Positions 16,813 to 26,189 are shown, numbered from the stretch's first letter. The stretch: DNA of 64,000 bases from Streptomyces aureocirculatus (GCF_000720475.1 NZ_JOAP01000004.1:136721-200720); one strand, 5' to 3'. Made by a program: numbers and translations. Notes: generated by a model from the sequence alone, not told the origin.

Positions 16813-17567
16813 GCGGCGGTCACGGCAGGATCGGCGTCGTCACCGGTGGCGGCGGCGGCCTGGGGCGTGCCGCCGCGCTCGCCCTGCTCGACCAGGGCTG
16901 GTCGCTCGCGCTCGCCGGGCGGCGCAAGCAGGCCCTTGAGGAGACCGCGGCACTCTCGGGCGCCGCCGCGGACCGGGTGATCGCGGTGCCCACCGACATC
17001 GGCGATCCGGACCAGGTCGCGGCGCTGTTCCGCACGGTCGGCGACCACTTCGGCCGGCTCGACCTGCTGTTCAACAACGCGGGCGCGGCCGTCCCGCGCA
17101 GACCGGTCCCGGACGTGGGCCTCGACGACTGGAACCGCATCATCGCCACCACCGTCACGGGGACGTTCCTCTGCTCCCAGGAGGCGTTCCGCATGATGCG
17201 CGACCAGTCCCCGCAGGGCGGGCGCATCATCAACAACGGCGCGCCGTCCGCCCACGCGCCCCGCCCCCACGCCATCGCCTACACCACGGCCAAGCACGCC
17301 GTGCTCGGCATCACCCGGGGCCTGTCCCTGGACGGCCGCCCCTACGACATCGCCTGCGGACAGATCGACGTGGGCAACGTGACGCCGGTGGACGGAAGCC
17401 CGCAGCCGCCCTCGATGCAGGGCGACGGCACCACGGCGGTCGAGGCGACCATCCCGGTGGAGCGCTTCACCGATGCCCTGCTGTTGATGGCGTCGATGCC
17501 GCCGGGCACCAACGTGCAGTCCCTGACGGTGCTTCCCACGACCATGCCCTACATCGGCAGGGGGTGA
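16809..17567 (+). CDS. short-chain dehydrogenase/reductase with Ala at the catalytic Ser position
   Basis: A 252-residue SDR. The NAD(P)-binding loop is TGGGGGLGRA (residues 11-20), NNAG follows at about 92, and the catalytic Tyr/Lys are in YTTAKHA. In the closest family I recall the active-site stretch reads NNGSIS; here it reads NNGAPS, so the residue 13 before the Tyr is Ala, with a Ser two places later. The enzyme may use that Ser, or be impaired. It could oxidise a hydroxyl introduced by one of the oxygenases, or reduce the NRPS aldehyde. The start overlaps the preceding stop, and the next gene starts 4 bases after its stop. Confidence 0.85.
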   Translation: MSGGHGRIGVVTGGGGGLGRAAALALLDQGWSLALAGRRKQALEETAALSGAAADRVIAVPTDIGDPDQVAALFRTVGDHFGRLDLLFNNAGAAVPRRPVPDVGLDDWNRIIATTVTGTFLCSQEAFRMMRDQSPQGGRIINNGAPSAHAPRPHAIAYTTAKHAVLGITRGLSLDGRPYDIACGQIDVGNVTPVDGSPQPPSMQGDGTTAVEATIPVERFTDALLLMASMPPGTNVQSLTVLPTTMPYIGRG

Positions 17568-17571
17568 CGCG

Positions 17572-18369
17572 ATGCTGGTCAGCGCCCGGTCCTTCGACGA
17601 GTACCGGGCCATGTTCGCGCTCTCGGACGACGACCTCGGACAGCGTGTCCTCGACTGTCCCGGCGGGGCCGCGAGCTTCGTGGCGGAGGCTGGGGCCCGG
17701 GGCGTCGACGCGGTCGGCGTCGACCCGCTGTACGGTCCGGAACGAGACGTGCTCGGCGCCCTCGCACTGCGCGAGATCGAGCACAAACACGCGTACGTGG
17801 CCGACAACGCGGAGGGCTTCGTCTGGGACTGGTTCGGCACCCCCGAGCGCTACACCCGGCTTCGGGCCGAGTCGGCGCGCGCCTTCACCGCCGACATCGC
17901 GGCCCGCCCGGACCGCTATGTCGCCGGCGCGCTGCCGCATCTGCCGTTCCCCGACCGCTCCTTCGACCTCGTCCTCAGCTCGCACCTGCTGTTCTCCTAC
18001 GGGGCGCAGCTCAGCGAGGACTTCCACCTGAGCGCACTGATCGAGCTGGTGCGGGTGGCACGCCGTGAAGTGCGGCTCTTCCCGGTCGTGCTGCACACGA
18101 GCGACCACCGCTACCCGGCCCTGGACCAACTGCGCGCGGCGCTGGACGCCCTGGGCGTGCCGTCGCGCCTTGACCGGGTCGACTACGCGTTCCAGTTGGG
18201 CGGCGACGAGGTCCTCGTCCTCGACGCCGCCGCCCGCGGGCCGCTGCCCGCCACGCGACCGGGCGCGGACGCGCGTGATCCGGTGCGGTGGCGGCATCTG
18301 GGGGCGGCGGCCGGGGGCGTGGGCGGGGCGGCGTCCGGGACCGGCGCCGCGCCCGTGCCCGGGGCCTGA
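17572..18369 (+). CDS. class I SAM-dependent methyltransferase-like protein
   Basis: A 265-residue Rossmann protein. Motif I is VLDCPGGAASFVAEA (about residues 25-40), with a later GVDPLYG for the acidic residue at the end of strand 2 and LPFPDRSFDLVLSSHLLF for motif IV/V. The glycine motif has CPGG rather than GxGxG, so SAM binding is likely but not certain. The C-terminal 30 residues are a Gly/Ala/Pro tail. It is the last gene of the operon and may methylate the product or have an accessory role. A strong hairpin follows immediately. Confidence 0.75.
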   Translation: MLVSARSFDEYRAMFALSDDDLGQRVLDCPGGAASFVAEAGARGVDAVGVDPLYGPERDVLGALALREIEHKHAYVADNAEGFVWDWFGTPERYTRLRAESARAFTADIAARPDRYVAGALPHLPFPDRSFDLVLSSHLLFSYGAQLSEDFHLSALIELVRVARREVRLFPVVLHTSDHRYPALDQLRAALDALGVPSRLDRVDYAFQLGGDEVLVLDAAARGPLPATRPGADARDPVRWRHLGAAAGGVGGAASGTGAAPVPGA

Positions 18370-18370
18370 A

Positions 18371-18400
18371 CCCGGCCCGCCACGAGGGAGGCGGGCCGGG
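18371..18400. terminator. bidirectional terminator hairpin between the cluster and the DHA kinase gene
   Basis: A perfect 11-base stem (CCCGGCCCGCC at 18371-18381, complement at 18390-18400) with an 8-base loop lies between two convergent genes, 1 base after the cluster's last stop. Confidence 0.8.
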
Positions 18401-18417
18401 TGCAGGGCCCGCCCGGG

Positions 18418-20127
18418 TCAGTGCGCGGTGATGTGCCCAGGGGCGGGAAGCCGCGTGGCCGTGGCCGGTTCGTGGACGTCGGCCAGCGCGGTGTAGAGCA
18501 GCGCCACCGCAAGGGCACCGGGGTCGGGGACGCCGATGGCGTGGTCTCCGACGTAGCTCGCCCTGCCCCGGCGGGCCCGCAGCGTGGCGGTGGCCAGGGC
18601 GCCGCGGACGGCGGCCTCCGCGGCACAGGTGAGGGGTGCGTCGGCGGCCTCCGGCGGCGGCGACGCGAGGGTGTCGGCGGCGGAGGCGAGGGCGTCGACG
18701 AGGGTGCAGTCGCCGGGGGCCGCGCCGCCGACCCGGCGGATCGCGGCGAGCGCGCCGGAGGTCGCCTCGGACAGCGCGGGCAGGGACGGCGCCCGGCCGT
18801 CGGCGGGCGAGACGGCGGCCAGGTGCTGGAAGAGCAGCCCGAACAGCGGTCCGCTGGTGCCGCCCACCTCGTCGAGGAAGACATGGGCGAGCGCGGCCGT
18901 CCCCTCGACGCCGGTCTCGTCGGCGCGACGGACGGCGCGGCGCACACCGCCCGCGAGGTTGTCACCGAAGTCGCCGTCCCCGACGAGCTGGTCGAGCCTG
19001 GTGAGGTTGTCGCGGACCTGCGTGACGATCAGCGCGTACCGGTCGAGCACCGCACGGCTGCCGTGCCCCTGCTCGTCGGCGGCCGGGGCGGCCGTCGGCG
19101 GCTGCGCGGCCGGGCCGGGGTCCGCGGTGCCGACACACTTGGGGAAGGTGAGGGGGGTGCCTGTGTCGACGTCCCAGAGGTCCGTCCAGCCCTCTTCGAG
19201 CCGCGTCAGGGTGAGCGAGAAACCGGCCATGTCCAGGGCGGAGGTGTAGGTGCCGGGGACCACGAGGGCGGCCCTGATGCCGCGTTCGGCGAGCAGGTCC
19301 ACAAGGAGGGCGCTGAGGGAGTGCAGCTCCAGGCTGGTGGTGGCGCCCAGGCCGTTGACGAGGGCGAGCACCTCGTCGCGGCCGGGCGGGAGCGCGGCGA
19401 GGAGTTCGTCCGTCATCTGGCGTACGAGGGTGTCGACGGGCGGGCGGGCCATGGTGCGGACACCGCGTTCACCGTGGATGCCGACGCCGTATTCGAGGAT
19501 GCCGGCGGGCAGGTCGAAGGCGGGCACACCAGTGGTCGGCGAGGTCTGTGCGCGGGCGGCGACGGCCAGGCTGCGTGAGCGGGACACGATCCGGGAGCCG
19601 AGTGCGGCGAGTTCCTCCAGGGTGGCGCCGCGGTCCGCGGCGGCACCGAGCAGCTTCTCCACGATCACGGTGGCGGCGGTGCCGCGGCGGCCGGTCGCGC
19701 TGTCCGCGATGTCGGTGGCCAGGTCGTCGTCGACCAGGACCGATGCCACGGGGATGCCGTCGTGGCGCAGGCGTTCCGCCGCGATCTGGAAGTTGATGAC
19801 GTCACCGGTGTAGTTCTTCACGATGAGCAGGACGCCGTCCCGCTTCGCGACCGCCCGGCTCGCCTCGTAGATCTGCCGGTTGTGCGGGGAGGCGAAGACC
19901 TGCCCCGGACACACCGCGTCGAGGCCGCCGCACCCGAGCAGGCCGGTGTGCAGCGGCTCGTGACCTGACCCGCCGCCCGACACCAGGGCCACGCGCCGGT
20001 CGGGGTGGGGCGTGCGCGCGGTGAGGTGGAGCGGGGCGTCGTGCACCGCGATGGTGTCCGGGTGGGTCAGGGCGAGGCCGCGGGCCGCGGTCGGCACCGC
20101 GTCCGTCTCCGGCAGGAAGTAGGTCAT
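18418..20127 (-). CDS. ATP-dependent dihydroxyacetone kinase, fused DhaK-DhaL
   Basis: A 569-residue two-domain kinase converting dihydroxyacetone to dihydroxyacetone phosphate in the cytoplasm. The DhaK half has VSGGGSGHEPLHTG near residue 50 and the substrate-binding His in GVGIHGERG. The DhaL half has the nucleotide/metal motif VGDGDFGDN and VGGTSGPLFG. The fusion of both domains in one chain is that of the ATP-type enzyme, not the PTS-dependent one. ATG 20127 is preceded by GGAGG at suitable spacing. It is divergent from the MmyB-type regulator, which may control it. Confidence 0.9.
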   Translation of the reverse strand: MTYFLPETDAVPTAARGLALTHPDTIAVHDAPLHLTARTPHPDRRVALVSGGGSGHEPLHTGLLGCGGLDAVCPGQVFASPHNRQIYEASRAVAKRDGVLLIVKNYTGDVINFQIAAERLRHDGIPVASVLVDDDLATDIADSATGRRGTAATVIVEKLLGAAADRGATLEELAALGSRIVSRSRSLAVAARAQTSPTTGVPAFDLPAGILEYGVGIHGERGVRTMARPPVDTLVRQMTDELLAALPPGRDEVLALVNGLGATTSLELHSLSALLVDLLAERGIRAALVVPGTYTSALDMAGFSLTLTRLEEGWTDLWDVDTGTPLTFPKCVGTADPGPAAQPPTAAPAADEQGHGSRAVLDRYALIVTQVRDNLTRLDQLVGDGDFGDNLAGGVRRAVRRADETGVEGTAALAHVFLDEVGGTSGPLFGLLFQHLAAVSPADGRAPSLPALSEATSGALAAIRRVGGAAPGDCTLVDALASAADTLASPPPEAADAPLTCAAEAAVRGALATATLRARRGRASYVGDHAIGVPDPGALAVALLYTALADVHEPATATRLPAPGHITAH

Positions 20128-20389
20128 GGCAGGAACCTCCAAAGGCGTGCGGGCAGGCGCATGCGAACGCCCGGGCGATGTGGTGACCGCCCGGCCCGGC
20201 GCCGCTGCGGCCCCACCATGACCGCCGACGACCGGCCACCACCGGAACTCTACAATTCCGGTACCCTCGGGTTCCGGTTCGTCCGCGTCGGCGCGCTGGC
20301 GCCACCTGCGTGCTTTCCACGCCCGCGACCAGCGCACTCGCCCACTCCTCCACCTGGGCGCACCGCTGAATTTACTGGAGCTTTGCCTT
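20128..20389. promoter_or_regulatory. divergent promoter region between DHA kinase and MmyB-type regulator
   Basis: 262 bases without a gene. GGAACTCTACAATTCC at 20244-20259 is a GGAA-N8-TTCC inverted repeat that contains a good -10 hexamer, TACAAT (20251-20256). This could be a promoter overlapped by an operator. Confidence 0.4.
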
Positions 20390-21178
20390 ATGGATGCCCG
20401 TCGTCAGGACCTCGGACGGATGGTGCGCGCCTGGCGCGCGGCCCGGCCGCCGGAGGCGGTCACGGGCCTGGTGCCGGGCCGCGGCCGGCGCGCCCGCCTC
20501 ACACAGCTCGACGTGGCGCTGCTCCTCGGCGTCTCCGAGCGTTGGTACCGCGCCCTGGAGAGCGGCGAGGACCGGGCCTACAGCCGGGACTTCATCGACG
20601 GTGTCGTACGTGTGCTGGGCCTCGGCCCCGCTCAGGCCGCCGCGCTCCACCGGGGCACCGGCCACTCGCCGCCGCGGCCGGGGCCCACGGATCCGGCGCC
20701 CGAACTGCTCGACCTGGTGCGGCGGCAGCACTGCATCAGCTTTCTGTGCGACGCGGCCTGGGACGTCGTCCACGCGAACGACATCGCGGCCCGCCACTGC
20801 CCCTGGCTCGTGCGCCCGTGGGCCAACGTCATGGTCTGGGCGTTCTCCGACGAATCCCGCTATCAGCTCCGCGAGTGGCAGAGCCACTGGGCAGGGCCAC
20901 TCCTCGGGCAGCTCCGGCTGTCCTGGCAGCGCGGCGGCCCGAATCCCCGCCTGGACGAGGTCGTGCACACCATCCGCCGCGCACCGGACACAGAGCGCCT
21001 CTGGCAGTCCCACACCCCCACGGGCACCTTTCCCCTCGGCACCCCGCACCCCATGTACCTTCCCCTGTTCTCCGCACGCCCGACGCAAGTGCGCATCGCC
21101 GCCTGCGTCCCGTGCGACGCGCCGGGCACCCGCTGGATCATGCTCACTCCGGCGGACGGCGCGGTTGGTTTTCCGTGA
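20390..21178 (+). CDS. XRE-family regulator with MmyB-like ligand-binding domain
   Basis: A 262-residue one-component regulator. The N-terminal helix-turn-helix (about residues 35-75: LTQLDVALLLGVSERWYRALESG) is followed by a C-terminal domain of the MmyB type (HCISFLCDAAWDVVHANDIA then a WxHWAGPLLGQLRLSW region), the fold found in regulators of methylenomycin and many Streptomyces pathways, which binds small hydrophobic ligands. ATG 20390 is preceded by CTGGAG at about ten bases. Targets may be the divergent kinase gene or the biosynthetic cluster 2 kb away; neither is proven. Confidence 0.88.
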   Translation: MDARRQDLGRMVRAWRAARPPEAVTGLVPGRGRRARLTQLDVALLLGVSERWYRALESGEDRAYSRDFIDGVVRVLGLGPAQAAALHRGTGHSPPRPGPTDPAPELLDLVRRQHCISFLCDAAWDVVHANDIAARHCPWLVRPWANVMVWAFSDESRYQLREWQSHWAGPLLGQLRLSWQRGGPNPRLDEVVHTIRRAPDTERLWQSHTPTGTFPLGTPHPMYLPLFSARPTQVRIAACVPCDAPGTRWIMLTPADGAVGFP

Positions 21179-21679
21179 CGGGGACGCGCGAAGGCACGAC
21201 ATCCGCACTGGCGCGCCATCCCCTCACCCGATCGTGAGTTCTCCCCGCCCCCGGCCCCCTGTCACGCGACGCTGGCAAGAGCGGCGGGCGACCGGCGCCG
21301 CGTACGCGTGCTGTCGGCGGGAGGTGCCATGACATGGGGGTCGGAGCGGCGGGCCCGGCGGGCCGTCGATGACGCCTGAGAGGTGGGAGCCGGGCGCGTT
21401 CGAGGTCCGCATCGACGTCCTTCGCCGCCATGCCCGCCTGCTACGTCGCCCCCCATGTCGCGCGACTCCTGTCGGCCACGCAAGGGCAGGCCACGGGGTC
21501 ACCGACACGGTGTCGCACAACGCCCGGTGGAACCCGCCCCGCCGCACAATCTCCTGACAACCCATGGGCCAACCGGGCGATGCGACGCTCCGTCCTCCCG
21601 GACGCGGCGGGAGATGTCCCGCCGCGGTGTCCGGAAGCACGAGGGCCGTCGAGCGATGGCCGAGGACTGGAGAGCCAGG
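21179..21679. other. 501-base stretch without a supportable gene
   Basis: Several overlapping open frames exist but none shows a family motif, a good ribosome-binding site or consistent codon bias. It presumably holds the end of the regulator transcript and the promoter of the secreted hydrolase. Confidence 0.5.
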
Positions 21680-22921
21680 ATGAGACGACGGGTACACACG
21701 CACACAAGAGCGCGGGGCACCGTGGGCGGGGCACTGCTCGCCGCGCTGTTGCTGGGCGCGAGCCTGACGGGCGTGAACGGGGCGGCCGCCGCGGCCGGGG
21801 ACGCCGACCGGGGGGCGGCCGGTGCCCGTGCCACGGGGCGGACCGCGGTCGTGACGGAGTCCTACGATCTGGGAGACACGGCGTTCACCGACCCCGCCGG
21901 CGGAACGGTCAGTGAGATCCGCGCGGTGGTGCACCGCCCCAGCCAGGTCAGCGGCAAACTGCCCCTGGTGGTGCTCTCGCACGGCTCCTGGTTCGCGTGC
22001 ACCGACACCGAAGCGCAGGCGTGGCCATGTGACCGGGGCCGTCCGTACCCCAGTTTCCGTGGTTACGACTACCTCGGCCGGGCCCTCGCGGCGCGTGGGT
22101 TCGCCGTGGTCTCGCTCAGCGCGGACGGCATCAACATGACGTCCTTCGACTACGGGGACCGCGCCAGACTCGTCAACGAACACCTGCGACTCCTGAGCCA
22201 ACTCTCCTCGGGGGGCGGAGCGTTGGCCCGGACCCTGCCAGCGCTTCGCGGGCACCTGGACATGCGGCGCGTCGGGACGCTCGGGCATTCCCGGGGCGGC
22301 AAGGGCGTGATGTGGCAGGCGTCGGACAAGCACCGGGACGAGGCTCCCGACGGTGTCCGGGTGAAGGCCGTCCTCGCCCTGGCACCCGTGAAGTTCGACT
22401 GGCCCGACGGCGACAACAGCGACACCCTCGTCACGCGGTCGTCCGTCGCCGTCGTGACCTCCGGCTGTGACGGCGCCGTGGGGGAGGCGGGCCAGCAGTA
22501 CCTGGACGACGTCGAGGGGCGCACCCGAGAGCCCGCGTACTCGGTCGCGCTGCGCGACGGCAACCACAACTTCTTCAACACGCAGTGGACCCCGCCCGCC
22601 CAGCTCGGCGAGGACGACAGCACCTGCCCCGGCCGTGGCCTCGCCCCCGCCACGCAGCAGCACGCGCTGACGGCCTACGCCACCGCCTTCTTCGACAAGC
22701 AGCTCAAGGGCGATGCCACGAACGAGGGCCTGCTCACGGGTGAGCGCGCCCTGCCCGGGGTGGCCTCGAAGACCCGCATGGTCCGGCCGGACGTCTGGTC
22801 GGCGATGTCCAACGGTGTCCCCACCGGCCACGTAGCCGAGTCACCCCGCCCCCACGGCGCTGGGGGGTCAAGTCCCCGTACTGCTGCGCCCGTTGGACTT
22901 CCGCAGGCCTATGATGACTGA
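21680..22921 (+). CDS. secreted alpha/beta hydrolase (chlorophyllase/dienelactone-hydrolase-like)
   Basis: A 413-residue exported enzyme: a basic start (MRRRVHTHTRARG), a hydrophobic signal segment ending in AAAAAG (about residue 40), then an alpha/beta hydrolase core. The oxyanion region is LVVLSHGSWF, the nucleophile elbow is LGHSRGGKG, an Asp is in VVTSGCDGAVG and the catalytic His is in RDGNHNFFN. It would hydrolyse esters outside the cell; the substrate is unknown. ATG 21680 has GGAG upstream; an in-frame ATG eight codons earlier is possible. The last 30 residues are low-complexity. Confidence 0.82.
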   Translation: MRRRVHTHTRARGTVGGALLAALLLGASLTGVNGAAAAAGDADRGAAGARATGRTAVVTESYDLGDTAFTDPAGGTVSEIRAVVHRPSQVSGKLPLVVLSHGSWFACTDTEAQAWPCDRGRPYPSFRGYDYLGRALAARGFAVVSLSADGINMTSFDYGDRARLVNEHLRLLSQLSSGGGALARTLPALRGHLDMRRVGTLGHSRGGKGVMWQASDKHRDEAPDGVRVKAVLALAPVKFDWPDGDNSDTLVTRSSVAVVTSGCDGAVGEAGQQYLDDVEGRTREPAYSVALRDGNHNFFNTQWTPPAQLGEDDSTCPGRGLAPATQQHALTAYATAFFDKQLKGDATNEGLLTGERALPGVASKTRMVRPDVWSAMSNGVPTGHVAESPRPHGAGGSSPRTAAPVGLPQAYDD

Positions 22922-22972
22922 CCAGTCGCCATACGTGGTCCGCGCAGGGCTGCGCACCCGGGAGGCGGTGTG

Positions 22973-23521
22973 ATGTCAGGGGCCGCCCAGTGGGTGGACG
23001 AGCGGCTCATCGGGCCGGGGGCGCGCCCCGCCGAGCGGGTGGTCGGGTACGCGACCGGCGTGCTCGGCGGTGTCCTCGCCGGGGCAGGTGCGGTCGGCGC
23101 GGGGTGGTCCTCGCCGGCGGTGGCCGTCGTCGCGGTGGTCGCCTTCGACCTGTTCGGCGGGGCCGCGGTCAACGCCACCTCCGTGGCCAAGCGTCACTTC
23201 CACCGGCCGGGACGCACCGCCCGGCACCATCTCGGCTTCGTCGCCGTACACGTCCAGCCGTTCCTGTTGGCGCTCGTGGTCCCAGGATTCGGCTGGGGTA
23301 CGGCGGCCGTGGTCTACGCCTTGGCGCTGACCGCCGCGCTGGCCGTGACCCGCACGCCCGCGGGACCACAGCGCCGCCCGCTGGCCTTCGCCGTGACGGT
23401 GCTCGCCATCGCCGCGGCGACACTCGTCTCGACGGTGCCGGACGAACTCGCCTGGTTCACCCCCGTACTGCTGATCAAATTGCTGCTCGCCCATCTGCTC
23501 CCGGAGGACACCGCGCCCTGA
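22973..23521 (+). CDS. conserved hypothetical membrane protein
   Basis: A 182-residue protein with about five hydrophobic segments (starting at residues 26, 47, 85, 105 and 135). I do not recognise a characterised family. The His-rich pieces AKRHFHRPGRTARHHLGF and VAVHVQPFLLALVV could bind metal or quinone, but that is conjecture. ATG 22973 follows GGAGG (22961-22965) with 7-base spacing. It converges on the LysR gene. Confidence 0.7.
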   Translation: MSGAAQWVDERLIGPGARPAERVVGYATGVLGGVLAGAGAVGAGWSSPAVAVVAVVAFDLFGGAAVNATSVAKRHFHRPGRTARHHLGFVAVHVQPFLLALVVPGFGWGTAAVVYALALTAALAVTRTPAGPQRRPLAFAVTVLAIAAATLVSTVPDELAWFTPVLLIKLLLAHLLPEDTAP

Positions 23522-23576
23522 AGCGGCGCCGTCCCCCCTCCACCGGGGCAGTCATCGGGGCACCCGTCGGGACGCT

Positions 23577-24530
23577 TCAGGGCGCGACACGGCGCAGCGT
23601 CCGGCGGACGGCGTCGCGGAGCCAGTGGTGGGCCCCGTCCGCGGCGTGGCGGGGGTGCCAGGCCATGCCGAGGGTCAGGGGCGGCAGGGACAGCGGGATG
23701 TCCAGGACACGGAGGCCGAGCGTGGTGGCCGCCTCGGTGAGGGGCGAAGGGGCGGCGCCGGGGGGTGAGACGGGGACCAGGCAGACGGCGTCGGTGCGGG
23801 CGGCCAGCGTCATCGCCGCCAGGTGGCTGGGCAGGACGACGGTGACCCGCCGGTCGAGGCCGAGGTCGGCAAGGGCGGCGTCCAGGGGCCCGGTGAACCG
23901 TCCGCGGCGGCTGACCGCGACGTGTTCGGCGGCCGCGAGACGGGCCGGGGTCAGGGTCCCTTCGGTGAGGGGGTGGCCGGGGCGGACGGCTGCCGTCATG
24001 TAGAGGGTGGCCAGGTCCTCGACCTGGGTCTCGGGGTCGACGTGGTCGATCGAGCCGACTTCCAGGTCGATGCGGCCGTCACGCAGAGCCGGTCCGCCCT
24101 CCAGGTCCTCGGCCCTGAACCGCAGCGAGACCCCCGGCGCCTCCTGCCGGGCAAGGCGCAGCAGGCCGGGCGCCAGTGCCGCACCGACGACGTCGGCGGC
24201 CTGGAGGGTGAAGGTGCCGCGCAGGGTGGCGGGGTCGATGTCGGTGCCGGGCGTGAGCAGCGCCCCCAGGCGGCGCACCACGGCGGCCGCCTCCTCGCGC
24301 AGTGCCTGGGCGCGGGGGGTGGGCACCATGGTCTGTCCGGCCCGGACAAGGAGGGGGTCCTGGAGGAGGCGGCGGAGCCGGGCGAGGGTGCGGCTCATGG
24401 CTGCCGGTGAGGTGTGCAGGCGGGCGGCGGCGCGGGTGACGCTCTGCTCGGCCAGCAGGGCGTCGAGGGCGACTGCGAGGTTGGCATCGAGGACCGGGTC
24501 GACCGGCTGTGCGCTGTTCACCAGGGTCAT
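23577..24530 (-). CDS. LysR-family transcriptional regulator
   Basis: A 317-residue regulator. The N-terminal winged helix is at residues 15-75 (LDANLAVALDALLAEQSVTRAAARLHTSPAAMSRTLARL, read in pieces) and the C-terminal periplasmic-binding-like effector domain follows from about residue 105. It diverges from the NmrA-family gene with 103 bases between the starts, the classic arrangement in which LysR proteins autoregulate and activate the neighbour. The likely signal is redox or a quinone/electrophile, by analogy to similar pairs. Confidence 0.9.
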   Translation of the reverse strand: MTLVNSAQPVDPVLDANLAVALDALLAEQSVTRAAARLHTSPAAMSRTLARLRRLLQDPLLVRAGQTMVPTPRAQALREEAAAVVRRLGALLTPGTDIDPATLRGTFTLQAADVVGAALAPGLLRLARQEAPGVSLRFRAEDLEGGPALRDGRIDLEVGSIDHVDPETQVEDLATLYMTAAVRPGHPLTEGTLTPARLAAAEHVAVSRRGRFTGPLDAALADLGLDRRVTVVLPSHLAAMTLAARTDAVCLVPVSPPGAAPSPLTEAATTLGLRVLDIPLSLPPLTLGMAWHPRHAADGAHHWLRDAVRRTLRRVAP

Positions 24531-24633
24531 TCCATTCCAGGCAATGATTAAGTGCTGAAGTTCCCATTGTGGCAACACCTTGGGCCTCCGCAGGATGAGG
24601 GCGTACCGAAACGGCACGACCTGCGAGGTTTTC
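24531..24633. promoter_or_regulatory. LysR / NmrA intergenic control region
   Basis: 103 bases between divergent genes, locally AT-richer (AATGATTAAG near 24543). It should contain the LysR T-N11-A box and both promoters. No unique box could be chosen. Confidence 0.45.
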
Positions 24634-25527
24634 ATGATCGTCATCACTGCTCCCACCGGGAACATCGGCGTCCGGCTGCTGCCTCTGCTCCTGGAGTCCG
24701 CCCCCGCCCGCGGCGAGGAGCTGCGTGTGGTCGTACGTGACCCCGCCCGGCTCCCGGAGTCCGTACGCGAACACGTCGAGGTGGTCATCGGCTCGCACGG
24801 TGACGCCGAGGTCGTCGACCGTGCCTTCGAGGGCGCGGACGCCGTCTTCTGGCTCGTCCCGCCGGACTCCGCCAAGACACCGACGGACGCCTTCAGCAGC
24901 TTCACCCGCCCCGCCGCCGAGGCGCTCGCCGCCCACGGGGTCGGCCACGTCGTCGGCGTCTCCGCCCTCGGCCGCGGCACGCCGCTCGCCGACAGCGCCG
25001 GGCTTGTCACCGCCTCCCTCGCCATGGACGACCTCATCGCGGACACCGGTGTCGCCTACCGGGCCCTTGCCAACCCCTCCTTCTACGAGAACCTCCTGGA
25101 GGAGGCCGACTCGATCCGCGAGAAGGGCGTCTTCACCGACGTCGTCGACGCCGACCGCAAGGCCCCTCTCGTCTCCGTCACCGACATCGCCGCAGTGGCC
25201 GCCGGTCTGCTCCTGGACCGCTCCTGGACCGGCAGCGGCAGCGTCCCGGTCCTCGGCCCGCAGGACCTGTCCCCCAGTGACCTGGCCCGCGTCATGAGCG
25301 AGCAACTCGGCCGACCCGTCCGCTACGAACGCCGGCCCTTCGACGAGCTGCGCACCACCCTCGTCGCCCACGGCCTCGACGAGGCGTTCGTCGACGGCAT
25401 CGTCGAGATGAAGCAGGCCAAGGACCAGGGTCTCGATGCGGGCGTCACCCGCGCCCCGGACAACGCCACCCCCACCACCTTCGACCAGTGGTGCGCCGAG
25501 GTCCTCAAGCCCGCCGTTCTCGGCTGA
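24634..25527 (+). CDS. NmrA-like NAD(P)-binding protein (SDR_a5-type)
   Basis: A 297-residue Rossmann protein starting with [20 protein letters not shown], the atypical SDR TGxxGxxG loop. It has [10 protein letters not shown] and [11 protein letters not shown] but no Tyr-x-x-x-Lys active site, so it is a sensor/reductase of the NmrA or QorB kind rather than a classical dehydrogenase. It diverges from LysR and is followed 67 bases later by the darcynin gene, probably in the same transcript. Confidence 0.85.
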   Translation: MIVITAPTGNIGVRLLPLLLESAPARGEELRVVVRDPARLPESVREHVEVVIGSHGDAEVVDRAFEGADAVFWLVPPDSAKTPTDAFSSFTRPAAEALAAHGVGHVVGVSALGRGTPLADSAGLVTASLAMDDLIADTGVAYRALANPSFYENLLEEADSIREKGVFTDVVDADRKAPLVSVTDIAAVAAGLLLDRSWTGSGSVPVLGPQDLSPSDLARVMSEQLGRPVRYERRPFDELRTTLVAHGLDEAFVDGIVEMKQAKDQGLDAGVTRAPDNATPTTFDQWCAEVLKPAVLG

Positions 25528-25594
25528 GGCCACCGGCCCGGCCCATCACCGCCACGACACGCGGCCCCGTACTGAACCGCAAGAGGAGAAGACC

Positions 25595-25960
25595 ATGTCA
25601 GCTCAGGAAACCGCGCCGCCGGTCACCGCCTTCATGCTCGTCAAGACCACGCCCGAGTGGCTCGCCATGACTCCCGAGGAGCGGGTGCACGCCTTCTCGA
25701 CGCAGGTCGTCCCTGCCGTCAAGGCCAGGACCACCGGTGTCCGCTCACGCTTCTACGACACGGAGTTCTACTCGACGCGCGTCACCGACGTCTGGGTCTG
25801 GGAGGCCGACGACCACCACTCCTACCAGCTCCTCATCGACGCGCTGCGCGAAACCCCGTTCTGGGACCGCTACTTCACGGTCGTCGACCTCCTCGTCGGC
25901 ACCGAGAACGGCTACGCCCGCACCTACGGCACCGAGGCCGTCACCACCATCACCACCTGA
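25595..25960 (+). CDS. darcynin family protein
   Basis: A 121-residue cytoplasmic protein matching the darcynin family: [30 protein letters not shown] and [19 protein letters not shown] are its conserved pieces. It adopts a small alpha/beta dimeric-barrel-like fold in my estimate; the biochemical role of the family is unknown. ATG 25595 follows AAGAGGAGAAG. It is co-directional with the NmrA gene and probably under the same LysR control. Confidence 0.85.
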   Translation: MSAQETAPPVTAFMLVKTTPEWLAMTPEERVHAFSTQVVPAVKARTTGVRSRFYDTEFYSTRVTDVWVWEADDHHSYQLLIDALRETPFWDRYFTVVDLLVGTENGYARTYGTEAVTTITT

Positions 25961-26003
25961 TCGGCACAGCACACAGCACACAGCGCCGGCGCGGTCGCAC
26001 ATA

Positions 26004-26065
26004 AGGACCCGCGTCCACGAACGGGTCCTGAGAGAAACTGCCCCTCGCCCGAGGGGCCGTTTCTC
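26004..26065 (+). terminator. two tandem terminator hairpins after the darcynin gene
   Basis: The first hairpin pairs AGGACCCG (26004-26011) with CGGGTCCT (26022-26029). The second pairs GAGAAAC.GCCCCTCG (from 26032) with CGAGGGGC.GTTTCTC (to 26065) around a CC loop and ends in GTTGT. Confidence 0.75.
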
Positions 26066-26189
26066 GTTGTGCGCTCGCGGGCGGCATCCGCTCATCGAGC
26101 TGTCGTCTGCGTCTGTTCGAGTGGAGAGCGCGCCCTGTCCCGTTACGCGGCCGAGCTGTCGCGGCAGGTGATAGAGCGACAGTAGCCGC

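Noticed and set aside
21369..21600. Small open frames in the gap before the secreted hydrolase
   Set aside because: No family motif, ribosome-binding site or consistent codon bias.
22850..22880. tRNA-like GGGGTCAAGTCCCC arm
   Set aside because: It lies inside the hydrolase coding region and no acceptor or anticodon stems surround it.
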